Below are positions 1-6,058 of a stretch of DNA of 8,337 nucleotides, in pieces. A program made the translations under genes and the position numbers. Numbering within the stretch: position 1 is the stretch's first letter; each line of letters starts with the position of its first letter. Source of the stretch: Thermoplasmata archaeon (GTDB lineage Archaea; Thermoplasmatota; Thermoplasmata; Thermoplasmatales; Thermoplasmataceae); NCBI GenBank assembly GCA_021801305.1, contig JAJYYD010000032.1, forward strand, positions 1 to 8,337, in the 5' to 3' direction. The notes beneath the pieces were generated by a model, which saw nothing but the letters and a program-made list of their open reading frames with translations, did not search any database and had not been told where the DNA came from.

Positions 1-119
1 ATATTTATATTTTTCAGAATGACAAATCCCTGTTTTGTGGGAATATCTGTGCTTAAAGCAAAGATAAAAAAAGGCAGTCGCCGAATTTCCCCGGTTATCA
101 GGACATTACCCTGATCCAT
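1..119 (-). CDS. Partial N-terminus of an unrecognised protein, divergent from proS
   Basis: Reading the minus strand from an ATG at 119 gives an open frame of 39 codons that runs off the left edge. The protein begins MDQGNVLITGEIRRLPFFIF and continues with alternating hydrophobic and polar residues, as in the start of an alpha/beta domain. An in-frame stop lies a few codons upstream, so ATG 119 (or a TTG at 131) would be the true start. A TATA-like stretch on the minus strand (plus coordinates 148-155) would give a leader of only a few bases. Against a real gene are its shortness, a run of seven T in the coding strand, and rare-looking CGG/CGA arginine codons, since neighbouring genes prefer AGG/AGA. 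I do not recognise the family. The divergent arrangement with proS is plausible but unproven. Confidence 0.4.
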   Translation of the reverse strand, partial: MDQGNVLITGEIRRLPFFIFALSTDIPTKQGFVILKNIN

Positions 120-135
120 TTCCTGAATCAAAATG

Positions 136-142
136 TTTTATA
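136..142 (+). promoter_or_regulatory. TATA box of proS
   Basis: The sequence TTTTATA, preceded by an A-rich stretch that could act as the TFB-recognition element, is centred 29 bp before the proS ATG. This matches the archaeal spacing from TATA box to transcription start, so the mRNA is expected to start at or within a few bases of the ATG (leaderless). No Shine-Dalgarno sequence precedes this ATG, which agrees with leaderless translation. Confidence 0.55.
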
Positions 143-167
143 CGCATCTAAAATACTCGACCTGCAC

Positions 168-1565
168 ATGGAAAACAAAAAGGTCAATTTCAGTGAATGG
201 TATAACGAAATTATAGATGTCAGCGGGCTCAGTGACAAAAGATACCCAGTAAAGGGGATGAACGTCTGGATGCCTTATGGGCTGAAGGCTATGCAGTTTA
301 TTGATAACCTTACAAGAAAATATGTAGATTCCATGGATTTTCAGGAAGTAAGTTTTCCTGTTCTCATAACTCGTGGCCAGCTTATGGTGGAGTTTGAACA
401 TGTGAAAGGCTTCGAGAATGAGCTTTTCTGGATCACAAAGGGTGGAAGCGAGAAGCTGGAAGAAGACATGGCAATGAGGCCCACAAGTGAAGCTGCCATG
501 TATCCAATGTTTTCTCTCTGGGTAAGGTCACATGCAGATCTCCCCCTGAAGATTTACCAGATAGTCAATGTTTACCGCTATGAAACAAAGCATACCCGTT
601 CTTTCATAAGGATAAGGGAGATTCATTTCTTCGAGGCTCACACCGCGCATGCCACATACGATGATGCTGAAAAGCAGATGGAGGAATACCTTGTCATCTG
701 GAAAAAGCTCACCGAAATGCTCTGCCTTCCATACATGATAAACCAGAGGCCGGACTGGGACAAGTTTCCGGGCGCAAAATATACGCTTGCGTTTGATACT
801 GTAATGCCCAGCGGAAGAGCTCTCCAGATCGGCACAATCCATCAGTACGGCACAAACTTCTCCAAAAATTACAACATTACATACGCGCTTGATGACGGAA
901 GCCATGAATTTGTCTCCCAGACAACCTTTGGAATGAGCGAGAGGCTTCTTGCAGCAATAATCTCAATTCATGGAGATGACACTGGCCTCATATTTCCCCC
1001 TGATATTGCGCCAATACAGATCATCATTGTCCCCATCCCATCGAAGAAGGTGGATGTCAATGCATACTCAACCGAGATCATGGATAGGATCAGGAAGTTG
1101 GACTTCAGGGTTAAAATGGATGACAGGGATGCCTATACTCCGGGATTCAAGTATAACGACTGGGAGATGAGGGGCGTGCCCTTAAGAATAGAAGTTGGTG
1201 CAAGGGAGGTCGAAAAGTCCCAGGTCACGGTTTCCGTCAGAACTGAAAAAGAAAAAAAGACCATGAAAATGGATGAATTTCTTGAAAACATAGGAAAAAT
1301 AATGTCGTCCATAAAGGACACGCTGGCAGAAAGGGCAGCAGAGACCATGAAAAATATGACTGTAACTGCAGAAAAGTTGGATGATATAAGGGGAATGGAA
1401 AGGATTGCAAGATTATTCTGGTGCGGAAGAGAAGAATGTTCCAGAAAGATAGAGGAACAGACGGAAATGGCCTGCCTGGGAATAAATCAGGACAGCAACA
1501 AGAAAGGAAAGTGCATAGTCTGCGGAAAGGACGGTTCCACAGGTATTTTCGCAAGGACATACTGA
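168..1565 (+). CDS. proS: Prolyl-tRNA synthetase, archaeal/eukaryal type
   Basis: A class II aminoacyl-tRNA synthetase that charges tRNA-Pro with proline in the cytoplasm. The 465-residue protein is close to the usual archaeal length and lacks the editing insertion of bacterial-type ProRS. Visible parts in order are class II motif 1 (about 31-65), the proline/ATP pocket segment RPTSE (104-108), motif 2 TRSFIRIRE (143-151) followed by HTAH (158-161), and motif 3 with GMSERLLAA (255-263) and HGDD (268-271). The anticodon-binding domain follows from about 283 (APIQIIIVPI). The C-terminal zinc domain has cysteines 419, 424, 449 and 452, with C436 nearby, and ends in the family's terminal tyrosine. 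The start at ATG 168 is supported by the TATA box spacing. A phosphatase gene begins 6 bases after the stop, so the two are probably co-transcribed. Confidence 0.97.
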   Translation: MENKKVNFSEWYNEIIDVSGLSDKRYPVKGMNVWMPYGLKAMQFIDNLTRKYVDSMDFQEVSFPVLITRGQLMVEFEHVKGFENELFWITKGGSEKLEEDMAMRPTSEAAMYPMFSLWVRSHADLPLKIYQIVNVYRYETKHTRSFIRIREIHFFEAHTAHATYDDAEKQMEEYLVIWKKLTEMLCLPYMINQRPDWDKFPGAKYTLAFDTVMPSGRALQIGTIHQYGTNFSKNYNITYALDDGSHEFVSQTTFGMSERLLAAIISIHGDDTGLIFPPDIAPIQIIIVPIPSKKVDVNAYSTEIMDRIRKLDFRVKMDDRDAYTPGFKYNDWEMRGVPLRIEVGAREVEKSQVTVSVRTEKEKKTMKMDEFLENIGKIMSSIKDTLAERAAETMKNMTVTAEKLDDIRGMERIARLFWCGREECSRKIEEQTEMACLGINQDSNKKGKCIVCGKDGSTGIFARTY

Positions 1566-1571
1566 CAGCCA

Positions 1572-2255
1572 ATGGGGTTGAAACACAGCATGCTTGTTGT
1601 ATTCGACATGGACGGGGTGCTTACCGGGTACTCAAGCAGTTGGGAATATGTGCATAAAAGCATAGGTGTAGACAACAGTGAAAATGTCGCACTGTTCAAT
1701 AATGGCTCCATAAACTACGAGCAATTCATTGAAAGGGACGTTTCCCTGTGGATCAGGAAAATGGGGAAGGTCCCGGTGTCCATGATAAAAGAGATTCTAT
1801 CAGGCATTCCATTGAGGCCGGACCTGGTGGAAAGCATCCGTAGACTGAAGGAAGACGGACACAGGGTGGCCATAGTTTCTGGAGGGCTTTCCCTTCTTGC
1901 CGAAGAGATTGACAGGATGGAAAAATTCCACTATGTATTCGCAAACAGCATATTGTCAGATACAAATGGTTTCGTCATGCCATCTGGAATCATGAATGTA
2001 AATTATAAGAGAAAGGACACAAACATTGCATACATGCAGGGTCTTCTGGGCGTGGGGAAACGTGATACAGTGTCTGTAGGTGATTCCATGGATGACGCAT
2101 CCATGTTTTCTGTTTCTGGCTATTCCATAGCCTATAACCCAAACAGGAAAGGCCTGTCTGAACTTGCATCGGCCACTGTGGTATCGGGGAAACTTATGCC
2201 CGTTGTGGATCTTATAGAGAAATACGCCTCTTCAATGGAACTTCCGGATAAGTGA
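1572..2255 (+). CDS. HAD-superfamily phosphatase, phosphoserine phosphatase-like
   Basis: A soluble HAD hydrolase of 227 residues that dephosphorylates a small phosphometabolite; phosphoserine is the best guess from overall resemblance to SerB-like proteins. Motif I is FDMDGVLT (11-18), with D12 as nucleophile and D14 as acid/base. A helical C1-type cap lies at about 20-85, motif II is IVSGG with S103, the motif III lysine is around 146-148, and motif IV is GDSMDD (170-175), whose acids bind magnesium. The start is ambiguous. ATG 1572 gives MGLKHS before the first strand. ATG 1590 gives a protein starting directly at MLVVFDMDG and is preceded by GGGGTTGA (1575-1582), a reasonable Shine-Dalgarno sequence. 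The gene follows proS by 6 bases and probably shares its transcript. The substrate cannot be read from the sequence; other sugar or amino-acid phosphates are possible. Confidence 0.88.
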   Translation: MGLKHSMLVVFDMDGVLTGYSSSWEYVHKSIGVDNSENVALFNNGSINYEQFIERDVSLWIRKMGKVPVSMIKEILSGIPLRPDLVESIRRLKEDGHRVAIVSGGLSLLAEEIDRMEKFHYVFANSILSDTNGFVMPSGIMNVNYKRKDTNIAYMQGLLGVGKRDTVSVGDSMDDASMFSVSGYSIAYNPNRKGLSELASATVVSGKLMPVVDLIEKYASSMELPDK

Positions 2256-2271
2256 AGGATTTAGCCTATTA

Positions 2272-2278
2272 TTTATAT
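2272..2278 (+). promoter_or_regulatory. TATA box of the radB-fen1 unit
   Basis: TTTATAT is centred about 26 bp before the radB ATG, in the short spacer after the phosphatase gene. This fits a leaderless transcript starting at the ATG. It separates radB-fen1 from the proS unit, although some read-through from upstream is possible because no strong T-run lies in the spacer. Confidence 0.55.
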
Positions 2279-2300
2279 CCTGACATGATCACCATGTGTA

Positions 2301-2999
2301 ATGGAAAAAATTGATCCGTCCACTTCCATTGAGAGACTCGGTTCGGGTGTTGCATGCATAGACTCGGTCATGGGTGGCGGGCTTGAGCCGGGAGTTATAA
2401 CCGAATTCTACGGCGAGGGCGGATCCGGCAAGTCAAACCTTGCAATGGTCTTCTCGGTAGCCGCAATAAAACTTGGAAAAATGGCAATATACCTTGACAC
2501 GGAGGGTTTCTCCGGGGACAGGTTCATGCAGATATGCGGATCTGACAGGACAATAGCAGAAAACATGCAGCTGTTCAGGGTCTCCTCGCTGGATGATCAG
2601 GAGCTTTCACTCATGAGGGTCAGTAAAAACCTGGAGAAGATGAAGAACCCCGGTATCCTTGTAGTTGACTCATTCACGGAATTCTTCAGGCTCGAGAAAT
2701 CCAACGAATACAATTCCAGGGTGAGCGGCATACAGAGGCAGCTTTCCATTCTTTCCGGCATTGCCCTGAAATTCTCCATACCTGTACTCCTCACAAACCA
2801 GATTTACATGGATGTTGATTCCAGGAATTTACAACCATTCGGCGGTTTCATAATAGATCACGTAATGAAATCTATAATAAGATTGGAAAAGGACGGCGAG
2901 GGCGTGAGAAAAATCAGGGTCATAAAGCACAGATCTGTTCCGGAGGGAAAAGAGTCAAGGTTCAGGATAGTGGAATACGGAGTAACATGCGAGGGATGA
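2301..2999 (+). CDS. radB: RadB, archaeal RecA/Rad51 paralogue
   Basis: A RecA-fold ATPase of 232 residues that assists homologous recombination. In euryarchaea RadB binds DNA, modulates RadA or its loading, and has little strand-exchange activity of its own. The Walker A motif GEGGSGKS is at 38-45, a strand with YLDTEG at 64-69, Walker B ILVVD at 119-123, and the recombinase motif TNQIY at 165-169. The protein lacks the N-terminal helix-hairpin-helix domain of RadA, and its length fits RadB, which is why it is called RadB. ATG 2301 is supported by the TATA box 26 bp upstream. The stop is one base before the fen1 start, so the two repair genes form an operon. The remaining uncertainty is only whether another RadA-like paralogue name (KaiC-like ATPase) would fit better; the motifs favour RadB. 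Confidence 0.94.
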   Translation: MEKIDPSTSIERLGSGVACIDSVMGGGLEPGVITEFYGEGGSGKSNLAMVFSVAAIKLGKMAIYLDTEGFSGDRFMQICGSDRTIAENMQLFRVSSLDDQELSLMRVSKNLEKMKNPGILVVDSFTEFFRLEKSNEYNSRVSGIQRQLSILSGIALKFSIPVLLTNQIYMDVDSRNLQPFGGFIIDHVMKSIIRLEKDGEGVRKIRVIKHRSVPEGKESRFRIVEYGVTCEG

Positions 3000-3000
3000 A

Positions 3001-4020
3001 ATGGGAGTAGATTTAAGCGATATAGTTGTGAAAAGGAAAATTGCAATTAAGGATCTGGCAAACATGACTGTTGCAATAGATGCCTATAATATAATCTACC
3101 AGTTCCTGAGCAGCATAAGGCAACCGGACGGAACTCCTCTCATGGACAGGGCAGGAAATGTAACATCCCACCTCTCCGGAATTTTTTACAGGACAATAAC
3201 CATGCTTGAAAACGAGATCAAGCCCGTGTATGTTTTTGACGGCAAACCATTCAGGCTGAAAAACAGGACCCTGGAAGAACGCAGGATAGTGAAGGAAAAG
3301 AATATCAGCGATCTTGAGAAGGCAAGGGAGGAGGGTGACGTTGAAAGGATCAGGTCCCTTTCTTCCCGAATCAACTACATCAACGGGGACATGATAAGGG
3401 AGATCAAGGAACTCCTCACTTACATGGGCATACCTTATGTGCAAGCTCCAACTGAAGGCGAAGCACAGGCTTCATGGATGAACGGGAAGGACCTGGTACA
3501 GGGCGTCATATCACAGGATTATGACTGCCTTCTTTTCGGGGCAAAACGGATTTACAGGAATATCACAATATATGGCAGGAGGAAGGTCAGTGGCAAGAAC
3601 ATATATATCAATGTAAGCCCGGAAGTCATTGATGCTGACGAGACATTCCGGACACTGGGCCTTACAAGGGAGAACATGATAGATGTGGCAGTTCTGGTCG
3701 GAACTGATTTCAATACCGGCATTGACAGGGTAGGGGCAAGAACCGCGGTGAAGCTCATCAGAAAATATGGGAGCATAGAAGAAGTGCTTAAAGCAAAGAA
3801 CAGGGAGATAGAAAACCTTCAGGACATAAAGGACTTCTTCAGGAACCCACCAGTGGAGGAGAATCCGGACACGAACCTGCATGAGATAAAAAAAGATGAG
3901 ATTTTCAGCTTACTCTGCGACAGGCACGATTTTTCAAGGGAAAGGGTATCACCATATATAGCAAACCTGGAAAAAGTCCACAGAAAGGCAAGCCAGTTCA
4001 ACCTGGACTCTTTCTTCTGA
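3001..4020 (+). CDS. fen: Flap endonuclease FEN1 with C-terminal PCNA-binding box
   Basis: A structure-specific 5' nuclease that removes 5' flaps during Okazaki-fragment maturation and base-excision repair. The length of 339 residues is normal for archaeal FEN1. The N domain (about 1-100) carries the metal-binding acids D27 (AIDAYN) and D80 (VFDGKP). The I domain has E152 and E154 (TEGEAQA), D173 and D175 (SQDYD) and D236 (GTDFN), followed by a helix-two-turn-helix DNA-binding segment (about 238-257). The last eight residues, QFNLDSFF (332-339), form a PIP box with Q332, L335, F338 and F339 in the pattern that docks on the PCNA sliding clamp. The start ATG follows the radB stop by one base, and GAGG at 2991-2994 provides a Shine-Dalgarno sequence with suitable spacing, implying coupled translation. 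Confidence 0.97.
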   Translation: MGVDLSDIVVKRKIAIKDLANMTVAIDAYNIIYQFLSSIRQPDGTPLMDRAGNVTSHLSGIFYRTITMLENEIKPVYVFDGKPFRLKNRTLEERRIVKEKNISDLEKAREEGDVERIRSLSSRINYINGDMIREIKELLTYMGIPYVQAPTEGEAQASWMNGKDLVQGVISQDYDCLLFGAKRIYRNITIYGRRKVSGKNIYINVSPEVIDADETFRTLGLTRENMIDVAVLVGTDFNTGIDRVGARTAVKLIRKYGSIEEVLKAKNREIENLQDIKDFFRNPPVEENPDTNLHEIKKDEIFSLLCDRHDFSRERVSPYIANLEKVHRKASQFNLDSFF

Positions 4021-4126
4021 ACACATGTGTAATTAATGTATCAACTACAATAGTGTGCCATAATTAATCAGTATAAACTGTTTGCATGGGTTTAAATATC
4101 AATATAACTATATTCATAAGGTACAA
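4021..4126 (+). other. AT-rich spacer between fen1 and the AbrB-type gene, with small repeats
   Basis: This spacer contains a perfect 10-bp palindrome, ACACATGTGT (4021-4030), directly after the fen1 stop. Two copies of TAATTAAT lie at 4030-4037 and 4061-4068, 31 bp apart, or about three helical turns, and would face the same side of the helix. They are upstream of the TATA box at 4091-4099. In AT-rich DNA such short repeats can arise by chance, so a role as regulator binding sites is only a suggestion. Confidence 0.3.
4091..4099 (+). promoter_or_regulatory. TATA box of the AbrB-type gene
   Basis: TTTAAATAT is centred about 32 bp before ATG 4127, giving a predicted transcription start near 4121 and a leader of about 5 bases. 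AAGGT at 4118-4122 could be a weak Shine-Dalgarno sequence if transcription starts slightly earlier, for example from the TATAAAC at 4072-4078. Confidence 0.45.
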
Positions 4127-4288
4127 ATGGAGAAAACACTTATTGACGTGTCACACGTGTCGAAAAGAGGAAGTTCGCTTCGTCTGACTCTCCCCAAAAA
4201 AATTGCAGAACAACTCCAGGTCGGTCCCAAAGATATTGTGGGATTTTACGTGGACGGCAAGATAGTGTCCCTTGAAAAGATGAAATGA
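4127..4288 (+). CDS. Small AbrB/SpoVT-type DNA-binding protein
   Basis: A 53-residue protein with the swapped-hairpin AbrB pattern: basic and small residues KRGSS (13-17), the strand SLRLTLP (17-23), the short helix KKIAEQLQV (24-32), and then GPKDIVGFYVDGKIVSLEK (33-51) with the usual D and G turns. Such proteins dimerise and bind DNA as transcription regulators or as the antitoxin of a toxin-antitoxin pair. ATG 4127 was chosen because it starts just before the conserved domain and sits at the right distance from a TATA box. A start at 4082 would add 15 residues lying over the promoter. No toxin-like gene is adjacent, so it looks like a stand-alone regulator. Targets are unknown. An inverted repeat inside its own first codons (4146-4158) could be an autoregulatory site. 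Confidence 0.85.
   Translation: MEKTLIDVSHVSKRGSSLRLTLPKKIAEQLQVGPKDIVGFYVDGKIVSLEKMK
4146..4158. repeat. Inverted repeat at the start of the AbrB-type gene
   Basis: ACGTGT, one central C, then ACACGT form a perfect 13-bp dyad within codons 7-11 of the AbrB-type gene, downstream of its promoter. ACACGTGT at 4153-4160 is also a palindrome by itself. A similar half-site appears in the palindrome at 4021-4030. Binding by the encoded dimeric regulator would block its own transcription. This is inferred from position and symmetry only. Confidence 0.35.
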
Positions 4289-4399
4289 ACTCTTTGCATT
4301 CATGGGGAATGCCACTGGAATACCCGCAAGCATTATTTGAAAAGTTGTGCCATCCAAAACTTACAGCCTGATCCATCAGTTTCGCAAAATCCCTGTTAA

Positions 4400-4423
4400 T
4401 TTCATTTATGCCATAAAATGAAA
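4400..4423. repeat. Near-perfect 24-bp inverted repeat upstream of a promoter
   Basis: TTTCATTTATG (4400-4410) and CATAAAATGAAA (4412-4423) are complementary except for one extra A in the right arm, and are separated by a single C. The dyad ends 12 bp before the TATA box of the membrane-protein gene, at about -66 to -43 relative to the predicted transcription start. The almost absent loop makes an RNA hairpin unlikely and a dimeric protein binding site more likely. Confidence 0.45.
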
Positions 4424-4435
4424 TGGAATACCAAC

Positions 4436-4444
4436 TTTAAATAA
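4436..4444 (+). promoter_or_regulatory. TATA box of the two-membrane-segment protein gene
   Basis: TTTAAATAA predicts a transcription start near 4466, hence a leader of about 30 bases. This agrees with the clear Shine-Dalgarno sequence at 4484-4491 and supports ATG 4496 as the start. Confidence 0.45.
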
Positions 4445-4483
4445 TATTCCTGTGATGGAGTGCACAGATTCAATATAGGAATA

Positions 4484-4491
4484 AGGGGTGG
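4484..4491 (+). promoter_or_regulatory. Ribosome binding site deciding the start at 4496
   Basis: AGGGGTGG lies 4 bases before ATG 4496 and resembles the archaeal consensus GGAGGTGA. It argues against the upstream in-frame GTG at 4460, which has no such sequence. A nearly identical GAGGGTGG precedes the tail-anchored protein gene at 6298. Confidence 0.55.
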
Positions 4492-4495
4492 CATA

Positions 4496-4786
4496 ATGGA
4501 TAAAGATACAATTAAAAAGACAACTGAGAGCCTCATGATTCTTGTTTTTCTTGTGGTTCTGGTATTTGTTACTGGAATGATGTCGATTATAACCACTTTC
4601 AGGTATTCCACTGTTAGCGGCAAGGAGGTCATTACTACTGTAACTTCCAGCACATCGAATGCCTGGATGATTGCCGCCATAATCTTCGGTGCTCTTCTCG
4701 TTGCAGCCCTGGTAATCTTTACTCTGAGGTTGAAAAAGTTCAAGAATGAGATGAAAAAGAAAAACTCCTCAGCGGAACAGGCCTGA
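4496..4786 (+). CDS. Small protein with two membrane segments, function unknown
   Basis: A 96-residue protein I do not assign to a named family. It has a short charged N-terminus (MDKDTIKK), a first hydrophobic segment at about 13-33, and a Ser/Thr-rich polar loop at about 34-56. A second hydrophobic segment follows at about 57-78, then a lysine-rich tail (79-91). By the positive-inside rule both ends should face the cytoplasm, with the loop of about 23 residues outside. No catalytic motif or cysteine is visible. ATG 4496 is chosen for its strong Shine-Dalgarno sequence. The gene stands alone: it has its own promoter-like box and converges with tyrS. A dyad upstream of its TATA box hints at regulation. 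Reverse-strand frames across it are shadows. Confidence 0.8.
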   Translation: MDKDTIKKTTESLMILVFLVVLVFVTGMMSIITTFRYSTVSGKEVITTVTSSTSNAWMIAAIIFGALLVAALVIFTLRLKKFKNEMKKKNSSAEQA

Positions 4787-4788
4787 AC

Positions 4789-4812
4789 AAACTCTAAGCA
4801 TGCTATGAGTTT
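4789..4812. repeat. Inverted repeat just after the membrane-protein gene
   Basis: AAACTC (4789-4794) pairs with GAGTTT (4807-4812), and AGCATGCT (4797-4804) is palindromic, leaving two mismatched pairs between. The dyad begins two bases after the stop codon. A weaker stem, AGCTT/AAGCT (4813-4827), followed by TTT, comes next. These may form mRNA 3'-end hairpins. In archaea termination mainly needs T-runs, so the role is uncertain. Confidence 0.35.
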
Positions 4813-4843
4813 AGCTTGATGGAAGCTTTTCACGCTGTGCAAT

Positions 4844-4850
4844 AAAAAAA
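4844..4850 (-). terminator. T7 tract downstream of tyrS
   Basis: Seven A on the plus strand give TTTTTTT on the minus strand about 45 bases after the tyrS stop. Archaeal transcription often ends at such T-runs without a hairpin. Conversely, the plus-strand T-rich stretch at 4891-4903 could stop transcription coming from the membrane-protein gene, making the spacer a two-way terminator region. Confidence 0.4.
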
Positions 4851-4894
4851 GCATTGAACTGGATAATTTATGGAAAAATCAGGGTTTTGGCTTT

Positions 4895-5926
4895 TTATTT
4901 TCTATAAATGGCCAGTATCTCTGAGAATTTTTCCTCATTCTCAAGATAGAATTTACGGGCAGGTTCAAGCAAATCCACAAGGTATTCAGACACTGCCGAT
5001 TTCAGATCCATGGGATGAATCCCGTTTTTCAGGTACATTGACGAAAATTCATCCCAGCTGCCTATTTCATAAGGTCCTCCCTTTGATTCTGGCCTGTTAA
5101 TAAACAGGGGTTTTCCTGAAAACGGGAAATATATCTCCTTGACTATTGAAGCAACGGGATTTCCCTCAATTTCACCCATGGGACAGAAGGCATTCTTCAG
5201 TTTTCTTCTTATGTCCTCAGGAGAATCAGACAGGAAAACAGCCGAATTTGGATCACTTTTTGACATTTTCTTGAAGGAATCCATCCTTCCAGATCCCAGC
5301 AGGCTGCCCAGCAGAGGACCATGCAGCGAGACCACTTTTTTGATGCCCATTTTTTCCTGGATATCCCTGGCAAGCATGTGTGCATGCCTCTGATCCATGC
5401 CTCCCACTGCTATATCCAGATCCATGTAAACAATATCTGTAACCTGCATAAGTGGATAGATATATTTGCTGAAATCAGTGTCGGCGTCATCCTCGGTCCT
5501 TCCCATTATGGGGAGTGATCTTCTCAGCCTGGAGAGGTTTGTGTTCTTTGCAACTTTCAGGAGGGTTTCCCAGTAAAACTGATCCTTCACAACATCAGAA
5601 GCCCATATGAAATCCACTTTCGATGAGAGCCCAAGGGCCAGTAAACTCCCCTTCAGCATTTCCCCACTGAGCCTGATCAACCTCATGTCACCGCCGAGCT
5701 TGTCGTTTATCCTGGCATGCCAGTCAGCAAGGAGAACACTCACATGCACACCGGCTGCAACGAGATCGTTAATTTTTTCTTTCCAGATTATGGCTGTGCC
5801 AAGATGCGGGATACCTGATGGCTCAAATCCTATGTATCCCCTGCTCCTAGACAGATCAAGGCGGGCAAGATCCTCGTGAGTCACAATTTCAACCATGTTT
5901 CTTTCAGCTAGATCAATGCTGTCCAT
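4895..5926 (-). CDS. tyrS: Tyrosyl-tRNA synthetase, archaeal/eukaryal type
   Basis: A class I aminoacyl-tRNA synthetase that charges tRNA-Tyr in the cytoplasm. The 343 residues cover a Rossmann catalytic domain and a short C-terminal anticodon-binding region, the compact archaeal form. Visible are YIGFEPSG (31-38), with Y31 in the tyrosine pocket, and the HIGH-type motif HLGT (41-44). YPLMQVTD (157-164) carries the substrate-binding Y157, Q161 and D164, and GGMDQR (175-180) carries Q179. The loop motif KMSKS is at 220-224. HPMDLK (304-309) matches the archaeal anticodon-recognition segment. These motifs separate it from TrpRS. The start ATG at 5926 has a TATA box 28 bp upstream, so the mRNA is probably leaderless; M11 is a less likely alternative. 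The gene lies downstream of the smc-scpA operon on the same strand but has its own promoter. Confidence 0.96.
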   Translation of the reverse strand: MDSIDLAERNMVEIVTHEDLARLDLSRSRGYIGFEPSGIPHLGTAIIWKEKINDLVAAGVHVSVLLADWHARINDKLGGDMRLIRLSGEMLKGSLLALGLSSKVDFIWASDVVKDQFYWETLLKVAKNTNLSRLRRSLPIMGRTEDDADTDFSKYIYPLMQVTDIVYMDLDIAVGGMDQRHAHMLARDIQEKMGIKKVVSLHGPLLGSLLGSGRMDSFKKMSKSDPNSAVFLSDSPEDIRRKLKNAFCPMGEIEGNPVASIVKEIYFPFSGKPLFINRPESKGGPYEIGSWDEFSSMYLKNGIHPMDLKSAVSEYLVDLLEPARKFYLENEEKFSEILAIYRK

Positions 5927-5950
5927 TCTAAACGTAGATAATAATGGTGT

Positions 5951-5957
5951 TATTAAA
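5951..5957 (-). promoter_or_regulatory. TATA box of tyrS
   Basis: On the minus strand TTTAATA is centred 28 bp before the tyrS ATG, matching leaderless initiation as at proS and radB. It lies in the 132-bp spacer (5927-6058) after the tail-anchored protein gene. Apart from a spaced ACGGT repeat (6001-6005 and 6009-6013), I see nothing else in that spacer. Confidence 0.5.
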
Positions 5958-6058
5958 CAATTTTTGAATCGTATTGCCGGTTCAGCTATAATTTATTATT
6001 ACGGTAAAACGGTCTACAGGGGTTGCAGGCCATTGAATTCATTTAAAATCCATACAGG

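Larger units (their letters stand above)
4289..4495 (+). other. Non-coding spacer between the AbrB-type and membrane-protein genes
   Basis: I see no convincing gene here. The spacer holds a 6-bp stem, GCATTC/GAATGC, with a 5-base loop at 4296-4312, starting 8 bases after the AbrB-type stop. No T-run follows it, so it is not a standard terminator. The spacer also holds the dyad at 4400-4423 and the TATA box and Shine-Dalgarno sequence of the following gene. Confidence 0.5.

Noticed and set aside
4082..4126. Upstream start for the AbrB-type gene adding 15 residues
   Set aside because: The extension lies over the TATA-like box and transcription start region and adds nothing to the AbrB fold; ATG 4127 fits better.
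4296..4312. GCATTC/GAATGC stem as an intrinsic terminator of the AbrB-type gene
   Set aside because: No T-run follows the short stem, so it is mentioned only as part of the spacer.
4402..4854. 150-codon minus-strand open frame
   Set aside because: It covers the antisense of the two-membrane-segment gene, has no promoter or ribosome binding site, and its hydrophobic stretches simply mirror the plus-strand membrane segments.
5927..6058. Possible tRNA or small RNA in the tyrS upstream spacer
   Set aside because: No cloverleaf arms or T-loop consensus could be placed; the sequence is explained by a promoter and AT-rich DNA.
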